64,000 nt of DNA from Roseateles koreensis. Its GTDB lineage: Bacteria > Pseudomonadota > Gammaproteobacteria > Burkholderiales > Burkholderiaceae_C. The DNA is taken from positions 144,303 to 208,302 of the forward strand of contig NZ_JAQQXS010000009.1 of the NCBI RefSeq assembly GCF_028595305.1. The letters run 5' to 3'. Below the pieces are notes generated by a model. The model was given only the letters and a program-made list of their open reading frames with translations. It made no database searches and was not told the DNA's origin. Below, one piece after another: positions 27,774 to 35,807 of this stretch. Made by a program: the position numbers and the translations under genes. Each line of letters begins with the position of its first letter. Positions within the stretch are counted from its first letter, which is position 1.

Positions 27774-30200
27774 ATGTCCACGCCCCCCCGCCAACGCCGC
27801 CAGTTCATGCGCCTTCTTCTGCTCCTGCTGTGCACCGCTTGGACCGGCCTCACGGCCCGGGCCCAAGGCCTGCCGCCGCTGCCCGTTTCGCCCACACCCA
27901 TCGTGCAGTACGAGTACGACGCTGAAGGACACCCCACGCGCATCATCGTTGCGCCAACCGCGCTCAATCTGAACCTCAGCACCCAACACACCTACGACCC
28001 CCTGGGGCGACGCATCAGCAGCGCCGACGCCCTGAGCGGCCTCACCCAGCTGGGCTACAACGGCCAAGACCGACTGACCCAGGTGAGCGACCCGCGCCGC
28101 CTGAACACCCAATACCAGCGCGACGGACTCGGCCAAACCCAGGCCCTGCGCAGCCCCGACACCGGTGCGACCCAACTCAGCTATGACGCAGCCGGCCACC
28201 TCAAAACCCGCCAAGACGCACGCGGCGCCCTGAGCACCTACAGCTATGACGCCCTGGGGCGGCCCCTGCTGCAAACCATCACCCAAGCCGGCAACAGCCC
28301 CCGCCAATTCACCTGGACCTACGACCAAACCGGCGCCAACTACGGCTACGGCATCGGCCGGCTGACCACCGCCACCACACCCGAGGTGAGCAGCAGCTGG
28401 TCCTACGACGCCTGGGGCCGTGTGCGGCAAGAAACCGCCACCTTCACCAGCCCGGCGCGCACACAAACCGTGGGCTACACCTACGACGCAGCCGGTCACG
28501 TCACCCGCCTGAGCTACCCCTCAGGCCTGCTGATCGACTTTGAGTACAACAACGGCCAACCCGTCAGCATCCAAATGCGCGCGCCGGGCAGCAACACAAC
28601 CACCCCCTTGCTCAGCCAGATCACCCTGCAACCCTTCGGCCCCGCCAAATCCTGGCAATGGCAGATGAGCACCGGGCCGCAGCTGCACGAGCGCTTCTTC
28701 GACGACAGCGGGCGCATGATCCGCCACCCCCTCGGCCCCCTGGTGCGCGACCTGCGCTATGACGAAGCCGACCGCATCAGCAGCTTCCTCCACTACGACA
28801 CCTCCACCGGCGCCCCCACCCCCGCCTTCGACCAACGCTTCAGCTACGACGCCCTGGGCCGCCTCACCGACACCCAACTCAGCAACACCCGCTGGAGCTT
28901 TGCCTACGACGCCAACGGCAACCGCAGCGCCGCCAGCGTGGGCATCAACGCCCGGGCCTACAGTGTGGCCAGCGACAGCAACCGGCTCAACAGCATCAAC
29001 AACCCCTCGCGCGCGCTCAGCTACGATGCCACCGGCAACCGGGTCTCCGACATCGCCACCGGCCTGGGCAGTGCCAGCTCAACCGCCAGCTACAACCAAG
29101 AAGGGCGACTGGCCCGCATGAACCTCCCCGGCATTCAACTGGACATGGCCTACGACGCCCAAGGGCGGCGGGTGCGGCGTGGCATGGCCGACGTGCTGTC
29201 CAGCACGGGCAGCTTCTCGGCCTCATCCGCCACCCCATCAAGCCTGGCGTCGACGGCAACCGCAACAACGACGGCAACCGCAACCGCAACCGCAACCGCA
29301 ACAACAACCTCCACCCAAGCCGTGGGCGGCGCCAACCGGCGCTTCACCTACTACGCCTACGATCCACAAGGCCATCTGCTGGGCGAATACGCAGGCAATG
29401 GCACGGCGCTGTCCGAGTACGTCTGGCTGGGTGACATCCCCGTGGCTGTGATCCAGCCCAATACTGCCAACGCAAGCAACCCACCCAACATCTACTTCGT
29501 CCACACCGACCACCTCGACACCCCCCGGGTGCTGATGGACCGCCAAAACCAATTGCGCTGGCGCTGGATGGCCGAACCCTTCGGCATCACCCCGGCTGAG
29601 AACAGCCCCAGCGGCCTGCCCAGCGTCGACATCTCCCTGCGCCTGCCCGGCCAACAGTTTGACCCCGACACCGGCCTGCACTACAACATGGCCCGGGACT
29701 ATGACCCTACGGTGGGAGGGTATGTGCAGAGTGATCCGATTGGGCTACAAGGCGGCATCAATACGTACGCATATGTCGGCGGGAATCCGGTTAGCCGGAT
29801 GGATCCGTCGGGCTTGCTTGATCGTTTGGTCTTTGACGGCAAATACCTTACTGGTTTCGAGGACATGGGCGTTGAGTTCCGAGTTCCTGCCGTTTCCGGT
29901 CCCTGGGACCTGGGTCGCTTACCGGAGGGCGTCTACAACGGCAGCAATTTGCGCCAGCGAAACGAGAAAGGAAACAAGGCCATGCAGTGCGAGGGCAAGG
30001 GCTGGAGCCTTGACCTTGATCCAGCCTTCAAAACTACCCGAGACCTACTACGCATCCATCCCGATGGGAACGTGCCGGGCACTCAAGGTTGTATTGGCCC
30101 GTCATGTGGCGCGGCTCAACAGACAGTCCATGACGCGCTGCGTAGCTACTTCAACGACGGGTATGGGTCAATTCCTGTCATTGTGAGGTACCCACGATGA
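27774..30200 (+). CDS. Rhs protein 2 with L,D-transpeptidase-like toxin tip
   Basis: 808 residues from ATG 27774 (GGGAG about ten bases upstream; GTG 27762 overlapping the previous stop is less likely). Signal peptide MRLLLLLLCTAWTGLTARAQG, then YD repeats, a Thr/Ala-rich low-complexity stretch encoded by GCAACC repeats and the Rhs core with GLHYNMARDYDPTVGGYVQ ending at DPSGLLDR near residue 680. The ~128-residue variable tip contains HPDG-x5-QGCIG with His762 and Cys773, like the catalytic pair of YkuD/DUF2778 peptidoglycan L,D-transpeptidases such as Tlde1. A secreted immunity candidate overlaps its stop (ATGA). Confidence 0.85.
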   Translation: MSTPPRQRRQFMRLLLLLLCTAWTGLTARAQGLPPLPVSPTPIVQYEYDAEGHPTRIIVAPTALNLNLSTQHTYDPLGRRISSADALSGLTQLGYNGQDRLTQVSDPRRLNTQYQRDGLGQTQALRSPDTGATQLSYDAAGHLKTRQDARGALSTYSYDALGRPLLQTITQAGNSPRQFTWTYDQTGANYGYGIGRLTTATTPEVSSSWSYDAWGRVRQETATFTSPARTQTVGYTYDAAGHVTRLSYPSGLLIDFEYNNGQPVSIQMRAPGSNTTTPLLSQITLQPFGPAKSWQWQMSTGPQLHERFFDDSGRMIRHPLGPLVRDLRYDEADRISSFLHYDTSTGAPTPAFDQRFSYDALGRLTDTQLSNTRWSFAYDANGNRSAASVGINARAYSVASDSNRLNSINNPSRALSYDATGNRVSDIATGLGSASSTASYNQEGRLARMNLPGIQLDMAYDAQGRRVRRGMADVLSSTGSFSASSATPSSLASTATATTTATATATATATTTSTQAVGGANRRFTYYAYDPQGHLLGEYAGNGTALSEYVWLGDIPVAVIQPNTANASNPPNIYFVHTDHLDTPRVLMDRQNQLRWRWMAEPFGITPAENSPSGLPSVDISLRLPGQQFDPDTGLHYNMARDYDPTVGGYVQSDPIGLQGGINTYAYVGGNPVSRMDPSGLLDRLVFDGKYLTGFEDMGVEFRVPAVSGPWDLGRLPEGVYNGSNLRQRNEKGNKAMQCEGKGWSLDLDPAFKTTRDLLRIHPDGNVPGTQGCIGPSCGAAQQTVHDALRSYFNDGYGSIPVIVRYPR
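29274..29303 (+). repeat. in-frame GCAACC repeats in Rhs protein 2
   Basis: Four GCAACC units and a variant GCAACA, with related units from 29254, encode a Thr-Ala run. Units of six bases change length without breaking the frame. Confidence 0.8.
29461..29767 (+). repeat. Rhs core direct repeat, copy A
   Basis: 307 bases that match 32732-33038 with one difference (C at 29705, T at 32976). They encode the conserved Rhs core up to GGINTY, just before the variable tip. Both copies are in the same reading frame relative to their tips. Confidence 0.95.
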
Positions 30201-30739
30201 AGATCGCTTTGGCGTTTGTCTGCGTCTTGCTGCTTTGGCCGGCTTGGGCGGAGTCTGGTTGCCAGTCGAAGAACGCGGCGCAGGTCATGCAGGTTCTTGG
30301 ACGCGGGATAGACCTGAACGAGAGGTTCAAACGTTCGGTGAATGTCGGTAATGAAACCGCCTACAGAGCGCTTCGGAAGCAGAACGAGCAATACGGTGAG
30401 GAAACAGCCTTGCCTTGCGTTCGGAGAGCTGTCGAAATTCTTGACGAGGCGCTCGATGAGCCGTTGCTTCAGAGACTGATGGCGTACGCCATATCCCATG
30501 AAAACTCGGCCGATGAAACAACGTCTGAGGCTATGGCGACAGTCTTTGCGCGCTATCCGGATGCTGTTTTGGTGGGTGTCGCGTCGTTTGTACCTACTCG
30601 CGCTAGGATTCTGGTGCGAAGCATAGAGTCCGGATGGCCGGGAGTTCGCAAGACCTTGGAGCCTGCGATTCGTGACCAGCGTGATGCGCAGCTGAAAGCT
30701 ATGCGAGCTGAGCGAGTCAACAAAGCCAGTGCGAAGTAG
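30197..30739 (+). CDS. probable periplasmic immunity protein of tip 1
   Basis: 180 residues. Signal peptide [18 protein letters not shown]; the mature part is helical and charged, with no recognised family. Its ATG overlaps the Rhs 2 stop codon (ATGA), as toxin/immunity pairs often do. An exported immunity protein fits a toxin acting on the cell wall in the periplasm. The role is inferred from position, coupling and signal peptide. Confidence 0.65.
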   Translation: MKIALAFVCVLLLWPAWAESGCQSKNAAQVMQVLGRGIDLNERFKRSVNVGNETAYRALRKQNEQYGEETALPCVRRAVEILDEALDEPLLQRLMAYAISHENSADETTSEAMATVFARYPDAVLVGVASFVPTRARILVRSIESGWPGVRKTLEPAIRDQRDAQLKAMRAERVNKASAK

Positions 30740-31224
30740 TGCAGTGGAGAAGCATCCTTAGCGGCATCAACACCTATGCCTATGTGGGGGGGAATCCACT
30801 GAGCTTTACCGATCCGACTGGATTGCAAGCGGCGGGAGCTGGGGGTGGGGGCTCTGGTCCGTGCTTCGACTTCAACAAGTTTGCAGACCAGGTGGAGCAA
30901 AACCGTTCCAGCACAGCGGCGGATCTGGCTGCGCTTGGAAGTGCTGGTGCGATTGGAACGATGCCCAAGACGCCTGGCGAGCTGAGGGGACTTGGCGTGC
31001 CGACGAGCGAGTTGAATCCCTACACAAGCCAATTGAGCCGTTGGTCGAGTCGGCTTGGCATGCGGGAACTGCGTATGTTCGGTCGTACTGCCGCCGGGGT
31101 TGCGCTCAGTACGGCGGCGACAGCGGCGCTTATCGGTGATGGTTTCTATAACTGGGGGATCATCGGCAAAGCTGCCTGGGATGCGACATCGTCGGGAGGG
31201 AACTGCGGATGTGGTTCAAAGTGA
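30739..31224 (+). pseudogene. orphan Rhs tip cassette 2
   Basis: 161 codons. It opens with the end of an Rhs core, [21 protein letters not shown], and then a variable tip of about 125 residues with no core or shell before it. The tip has a Gly-rich start, a helical middle and an end with [10 protein letters not shown] and a Cys-rich NCGCGSK. The nominal GTG at 30739 overlaps the previous stop and is probably not a real start. This is a displaced toxin tip of the kind stored behind active rhs genes. Activity unknown. Confidence 0.7.
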
Positions 31225-31577
31225 AAAAGCCCGCGACGGTAGTCCCGTCGGAAGAGGTCGTTCTCCGATACTCGTTGCAGCATCTGGCCGAGGGTTTCTG
31301 CGTGCCCGAGGCGTCGCTGGCCCTCGATGCTCGCTTCGGGCAAGAGTTGAAGGCGAACCCGGCTTCCGACTTCAAGGCAAACCAATTCGACATCGTTGAC
31401 GGTGACATCAAGGATGTCGCTGATAAACGGCTTCTCAAAGAAATGGCGCAAGGACGGCTGGTCATCCAGACCGTCGGTGACTACTGCGAGCACATGGTCC
31501 GCTGTAGCCGCATCAATCCCGAAGAGGTCGCTCGCGTTCTTCGGCTGCCCGCGACAGGCTTGAACGATAAGGAGTAG
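31209..31577 (+). CDS. putative cytoplasmic immunity protein of tip 2
   Basis: 122 residues, overlapping the end of tip 2 by 16 bases. No signal peptide, acidic, no recognised family. The overlap and position mark it as the partner of tip 2. Lack of a signal peptide suggests that this toxin acts in the cytoplasm or that immunity is cytosolic. Confidence 0.55.
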   Translation: MWFKVKKPATVVPSEEVVLRYSLQHLAEGFCVPEASLALDARFGQELKANPASDFKANQFDIVDGDIKDVADKRLLKEMAQGRLVIQTVGDYCEHMVRCSRINPEEVARVLRLPATGLNDKE

Positions 31578-31649
31578 CCATGCCCACGCAATTCAACCGA
31601 GGCCTGCGCCTGGAAGTGCGCCCACTGGTCTGAAGCTGCGGCCCAGGCC

Positions 31650-31814
31650 TTGGGCGCTGCCAACTCCGATCCCAGCCGCCTAGCCGAGATCGAGGCAGGG
31701 CAGCATAAATTACGCACCCTACGCCATGACCTCGACCCCCGCGACGCTGCGCAAATCGAGTCCCTGATCGCCGAGCACGCGCCGCTGGCGAGGTTGCTTT
31801 ATGCCTCCGTGTGA
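31650..31814 (+). repeat. cassette tail element, copy 1
   Basis: About 165 bases related to copies at 34005-34163 and 34351-34493. In one frame it reads RLAEIEA...KLRTLRHDLDPRDAAQIES.IAEHAPLAR and stops at 31814. The longest exact match with copy 2 is about 40 bases. It follows the immunity gene of cassette 2. The origin of the peptide is unknown. Confidence 0.75.
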
Positions 31815-32237
31815 ACCCAGCGGTCCGCCTCCGCTGCCCGCCGTAAATCCCCATCGCTGCCGATTCAGTCCGAGCATTGCGGCTCCCCCCGCCAACCCCT
31901 CATGGACTGACACACATTACGCCCGGCACAGCCGAGGCTGTAAAACGATGCCAAGCCCCTGATCCGTCAAGCAAAACTGTCTGGCACACGCCCTGCCAAA
32001 CAAGTTCTAAAAAATATAGGGCTTGCGACGCAAGTGTTTGATTCGACGCTCAAAACAGGCATGTGCCAAATGGCACACCCCTGCTATTCCTAACGTCGAA
32101 TCTGTGTACTCCAAAATCTGCCTCGCAGCATGCTGGTTGCTGGGCTTGGCGGCATCCCCTGCAGCGCGCAAAATAGCCTGACCAAGGCTTGCGCCCGAAC
32201 GTCGGTGCCGGTCAATCAATCCCGCGCGGAGGTGTCG
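31815..32237. other. 423-base region between cassettes
   Basis: No supported gene. The minus-strand frame across it has no start site or family feature. Probably debris between cassettes. Confidence 0.4.
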
Positions 32238-32490
32238 ATGATGAACGCCCAATCGCCTGTCAAAGCGTCCTGGCTCGCGCTGCACGAAGCGCTGACCGGA
32301 ACAGAGGAATCCCTCTCGCAGGTCCCGCAGAGCGAAACACGGGCCGTGCATAAAAGCCTGGATCGCTGGGAGCAAGACCTGAGCCTTTTGCTTAAGCTAT
32401 TGGCTCAAAACCAAGTGCGCCAGGCGCGTGAGCGTGAGTTGCAGGCGTGGTTCGAAGCCACGTTGTGGAGCGTGTTCGCAGGGGGCGTTC
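32238..32490 (+). pseudogene. truncated hypothetical gene
   Basis: GGAGG six bases before ATG 32238 marks a real-looking start. About 80 residues of a helical, charged protein (LHEALTGTEESLSQ, LDRWEQDLSLLLKLLAQ) follow. The frame then runs into toxin-remnant DNA read in the wrong frame, so the gene is cut by a junction near 32480-32490. Function not recognised. Confidence 0.45.
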
Positions 32491-32496
32491 TAGGCG

Positions 32497-33483
32497 GTGT
32501 GCAACAAGGGGCGATGGGACTACAAGCAGCAGAGTTCTGTGTACCAAGATTTCGGGAACTTCAATTTCGGTGCGGCGGGTTATGCCGCTGGCCTTGGCCC
32601 CATTCTTTTGCCGGGTGCTGGGTGGGCACAGTCACGCGCGGCCACGTCAAAGCCTGAGTGGGGTAGTTGGTACGGCAAAGGTCCATACGGCGATGACCCG
32701 GCCGATCAGGCCATGATTCGTGCGGGCATGGATACTGCCAACGCAAGCAACCCACCCAACATCTACTTCGTCCACACCGACCACCTCGACACCCCCCGGG
32801 TGCTGATGGACCGCCAAAACCAATTGCGCTGGCGCTGGATGGCCGAACCCTTCGGCATCACCCCGGCTGAGAACAGCCCCAGCGGCCTGCCCAGCGTCGA
32901 CATCTCCCTGCGCCTGCCCGGCCAACAGTTTGACCCCGACACCGGCCTGCACTACAACATGGCCCGGGACTATGATCCTACGGTGGGAGGGTATGTGCAG
33001 AGTGATCCGATTGGGCTACAAGGCGGCATCAATACGTATGCCTATGTCGGGGGCAACCCGCTGAGCTACGTCGATCCATGGGGGTTGGTCACCTACAACG
33101 CTCCGCCACCACGGACTGTCCCTGTTGATGGCCAGACCTCTAAGAATTTGGTCTGCGTCGAGACGTGTTTGATGGGTAGAACGGGGAATCTAAGTCTAGA
33201 TTTGCTTGTCACCGGAGGTGCGGAGAAGTCGAAACACTCTTCCAATAGCGGCCACTACAAAGGTGAGGCCTGTGATGTTTCGACTTCGAACCCAGTCTCC
33301 CGGGACGATATGAATGGCTGCGCGGCATCTTGTGGCTTCGGCGGAGGGCAGCTCGAGCTCTTCCCGAGTGGTCCGAATCGAAACCATTGGCATCTTCAAC
33401 TAACACCTGGCAACGGCGTGCCAGCTATAGGCCCCGCAAATGACCCCATTCCAATTGTTTATCCTAAGACTAAGAAGAACTAG
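32497..33483 (+). pseudogene. Rhs fragment: type-44-like remnant, core repeat and M15-like tip 3
   Basis: An open frame of 328 codons without a proper start (GTG 32497; a stop lies six bases upstream). The first ~75 residues (WDYKQ, YQDFGNFNFGAAG, YGDDPADQAMIRAG) match the polymorphic toxin type 44 pattern, cut short at both ends. The Rhs core repeat follows, then tip 3 from DPWGL on. Tip 3 has GHYKGEACDV and HWHLQL, the HxxxxxxD and HxH zinc ligands of M15 D-Ala-D-Ala carboxypeptidases. It is best read as a silent donor cassette. Confidence 0.75.
32732..33038 (+). repeat. Rhs core direct repeat, copy B
   Basis: Matches 29461-29767 at 306 of 307 bases at a spacing of 3,271 bases. It supplies the homology that could place tip 3 on the active Rhs gene. 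Confidence 0.95.
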
Positions 33484-33964
33484 GATTGTTGTTGGCTTCT
33501 GCTCCGCACTGGTTTGCAGCGTTGCTATCGGCAAACCAAGACTGGAGCAGCTGGAGCCTGACAGCCCGCTGAGATCCATTCCTGGCGATGCAGTTAAGGC
33601 ATTTCGCGATTCGAAGTATTTGTGGATCGAATATTGCCCAGACAACACGTGTGACGTGATTAGAACGAGCGCGAAAGTAGATATTGATGCGTTTGCGAGC
33701 CTCGCGAGTGCCTACTATTTTTACTTCTCTCGTTACGAGTATCTGAAACAGTGGCAGAGCGACGTCGGACTCGGCCATAAGATCGATAAAAAGTTAATCT
33801 CGCTTGCGCGCCAGGAAGAGTGTTCAGGGCTTGCCGGCAAAGATCTTGCTCGTTGTCGACTTACGGGTTTAGAACGGCAAAGTGGACTGCAGATCTTGTT
33901 CATTCGCTACGACGAGCAATCTCGTAGCAAGTTGCGCATCCCGACAAAAGAGGCCTTGCAGTAG
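33440..33964 (+). CDS. probable periplasmic immunity protein of tip 3
   Basis: 174 residues, overlapping the end of tip 3 by 44 bases. The N-terminus has a positively charged region and a hydrophobic core (IVVGFCSALVCSVAIG), so it is likely exported. The rest is unrecognised; several cysteines (YCPDNTC, EECSGL, ARCRL) could form disulfides. An exported immunity protein fits the peptidoglycan-peptidase motif of tip 3. Role inferred from context. Confidence 0.6.
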   Translation: MTPFQLFILRLRRTRIVVGFCSALVCSVAIGKPRLEQLEPDSPLRSIPGDAVKAFRDSKYLWIEYCPDNTCDVIRTSAKVDIDAFASLASAYYFYFSRYEYLKQWQSDVGLGHKIDKKLISLARQEECSGLAGKDLARCRLTGLERQSGLQILFIRYDEQSRSKLRIPTKEALQ

Positions 33965-34004
33965 GAGGGGGCACGATTCGGAGCACCCAGGATCTAGCCG
34001 ACGC

Positions 34005-34163
34005 ACCGCAAACCCCGATCCCGGCTGCCGGGCCGAGATCGAGTCCGAGCAGCGCAAATTGCGGAACCTTCGCCATGACCTCGACCCCCGCGACGCTGCG
34101 CAAATCGAGTCCCAGATCGCCGAGTACGCGCCGCTGGCGAGGCGGTTTTATGCCGCCGCGTGA
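34005..34163 (+). repeat. cassette tail element, copy 2
   Basis: Reads RAEIESEQRKLRNLRHDLDP and IAEYAPLARRFYAAA, stop at 34163. It follows the immunity gene of cassette 3, as copy 1 follows that of cassette 2. Confidence 0.75.
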
Positions 34164-34183
34164 GCTGCGTGGCCAGCGCCTAT

Positions 34184-34350
34184 GAGCCTGTCAGAAGTTT
34201 TGTGTGTGAGGCATAGCATGTCGACAAGGAGCATGAATGCCACGCAAGACAAAAACCACCGCTACCGCGAATCAGGCGGCGCAGCCGCAAATTCAAATCC
34301 CCGCCGAGTTGCTTGAGCAACTGGTTACAGGGCCGGTGAAGCCGCAGCCC
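34184..34350 (+). mobile_element. IS256-family remnant, left end and transposase start
   Basis: GAGCCTGTCAGAAGTTTTGT at 34184 looks like an IS256-family terminal repeat. After AAGGAG an ATG at 34237 opens MPRKTKTTA and, after a short spacer, IPAELLEQLVTGPV, which resembles the start of IS256-type transposases. The frame then breaks into tail element 3. Only about 36 transposase residues remain and no right end is seen. Confidence 0.55.
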
Positions 34351-34493
34351 GGGGCGCTCGGCGCTGCTCTGCCTCGATCCCGAGCGTCTGGCCGAGATCG
34401 AGGCAGAGCCGCGAAAATGGCGTACCTTGCGCGACGACCTTGATCTCCGTGATGTCGCGTAAATCGAGTTCGTGATCGCCGAGTACGCGCCGC
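34351..34493 (+). repeat. cassette tail element, copy 3 (degenerate)
   Basis: Reads DPERLAEIEAEPRKWRTLRDDLDLRDVA, then a stop, then IEFVIAEYAPP. It is the most decayed copy and is fused to the IS256 remnant. Nothing is seen from 34494 to 34579. Confidence 0.65.
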
Positions 34494-34579
34494 CGATCTG
34501 CCAATTTCGATGGGCTAAAACCGACCGCCCGCTGCCATGAGCGCACTGCGGCGTGCCGCTTCAGAGCCCGACTTCGGCC

Positions 34580-35788
34580 TCAGATCAAACCCACGTCGTT
34601 CACTACCGCCCCAGGAAAAACCTGCGCCAGTTGCGCCGTGCTCAGCCCGTATTGGCGCTGGAACAAGCCGCCCAGCACGGCGCGGTAGTCGTTCAGGACT
34701 GGAAAGTCGCGGTCTTGGAACAAGGTATTTCGGCTGACGGTCACCTGCTCTCCCGCGATGCGGCCACCTTTCACGCTGCCGCCCAGCACCCAGAACACTG
34801 TGCCGTGGCCGTGGTCGGTGCCGCGGTTGCCGTTTTGGCGGAAGGTTCGCCCGAATTCACTGATCACGACCACGGTGGTGTCTTTCCAGCGGCTGCCCAT
34901 TTCTTGCGAAAAGGCAGCCAAGCCTTGCCCGAGTTCATCGAAGCGATTGGCCAGATAGCCTGTGGCTGCGCCTTGGCTCACGTGGGTGTCCCATCCGCCC
35001 ACGTCCACAAAACCCAGGTTGAAGTCCCCGCGCATGACTTTGGCGATGCGGCGGGCTTTCAGCGCAAAGCCCTTGGCGGTGATGGCGTTTCGGTTGGCGG
35101 CCTCCATTTCGCCCGCGAGGTCTCGCATTAACTCTTGGCGCACCGAGAAGCCTTCTTGAACCGTGCTCGCCAGCGGGGTGCCACGGTACATGGTGGCGAT
35201 CAAGTCACTTTGGCGCGCATCAATGGCGGGTTTGGCCAGGGATTTGAGGGCTGTATTGGCGACTTTTTCTCCGCCTCTCAGGATCACGGGCAATTGCTCG
35301 GTGAACGCCATGGGCGTGCTGCCGGAGACCACTGCTGCCAATCGGTTCAGGAAGCCGGAGGCATAGTTTTTGTGCCCACTCGTGGGCTGGCCCAACTCAA
35401 TGCTGTCTTGAGTTTCAAAATGGCTGCGCGACAGGTCGTCGGTGCCGGCAAAGGGCACGAAGGCGAGTTCGCCTTGCTGGTAGAGCGGGTAAAGGCTCTC
35501 GCGCAAGGCGGGGTGCAAGCCCCAATCTGCCGTCAAGGGCAAGGCCGCGCCCGCGTCAACGCCGGTGCTGCTGTTGGAGTTGGAGGAGGGCTTGGCAATG
35601 GCGATGTCTTTGCGGGCTTCGTAATAAAAGTTGCTGGAGATCGGCACGAGCAGACTGGCGGCGTCATAGCCTCCGCGCAGAAAGACCACCAGCAATTTGG
35701 ACGTCTGCGGGCCGGCTGCCGCCAAGCGGGTGGTGCCCATGGCCAGCGGCAGGCTGAGGGTGGTGGCAAGCAATTCGCGGCGGCGCAT
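34580..35788 (-). CDS. DUF1501 domain protein
   Basis: 402 residues. The N-terminal MRRRELLATTLSLPLAMG is signal-like and has the Arg-rich start common in this Tat-associated family. The body shows VVFLRGGYDAASLLVP, TTVVVISEFGRTFRQNGNRGTDHGHG and ends in a YGLSTAQLAQVFPG region, typical of DUF1501 (alkaline phosphatase/sulfatase superfamily fold). It follows the DUF1800 gene by 19 bases; the two families are a regular pair whose function is undetermined. Confidence 0.9.
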   Translation of the reverse strand: MRRRELLATTLSLPLAMGTTRLAAAGPQTSKLLVVFLRGGYDAASLLVPISSNFYYEARKDIAIAKPSSNSNSSTGVDAGAALPLTADWGLHPALRESLYPLYQQGELAFVPFAGTDDLSRSHFETQDSIELGQPTSGHKNYASGFLNRLAAVVSGSTPMAFTEQLPVILRGGEKVANTALKSLAKPAIDARQSDLIATMYRGTPLASTVQEGFSVRQELMRDLAGEMEAANRNAITAKGFALKARRIAKVMRGDFNLGFVDVGGWDTHVSQGAATGYLANRFDELGQGLAAFSQEMGSRWKDTTVVVISEFGRTFRQNGNRGTDHGHGTVFWVLGGSVKGGRIAGEQVTVSRNTLFQDRDFPVLNDYRAVLGGLFQRQYGLSTAQLAQVFPGAVVNDVGLI

Positions 35789-35807
35789 GGCGGGCTCCGG
35801 AGTAGGG

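Noticed and set aside
32007..32375. Minus-strand 122-codon frame between Rhs cassettes
   Set aside because: Overlaps a plus-strand gene start with a good ribosome binding site and shows no protein features.
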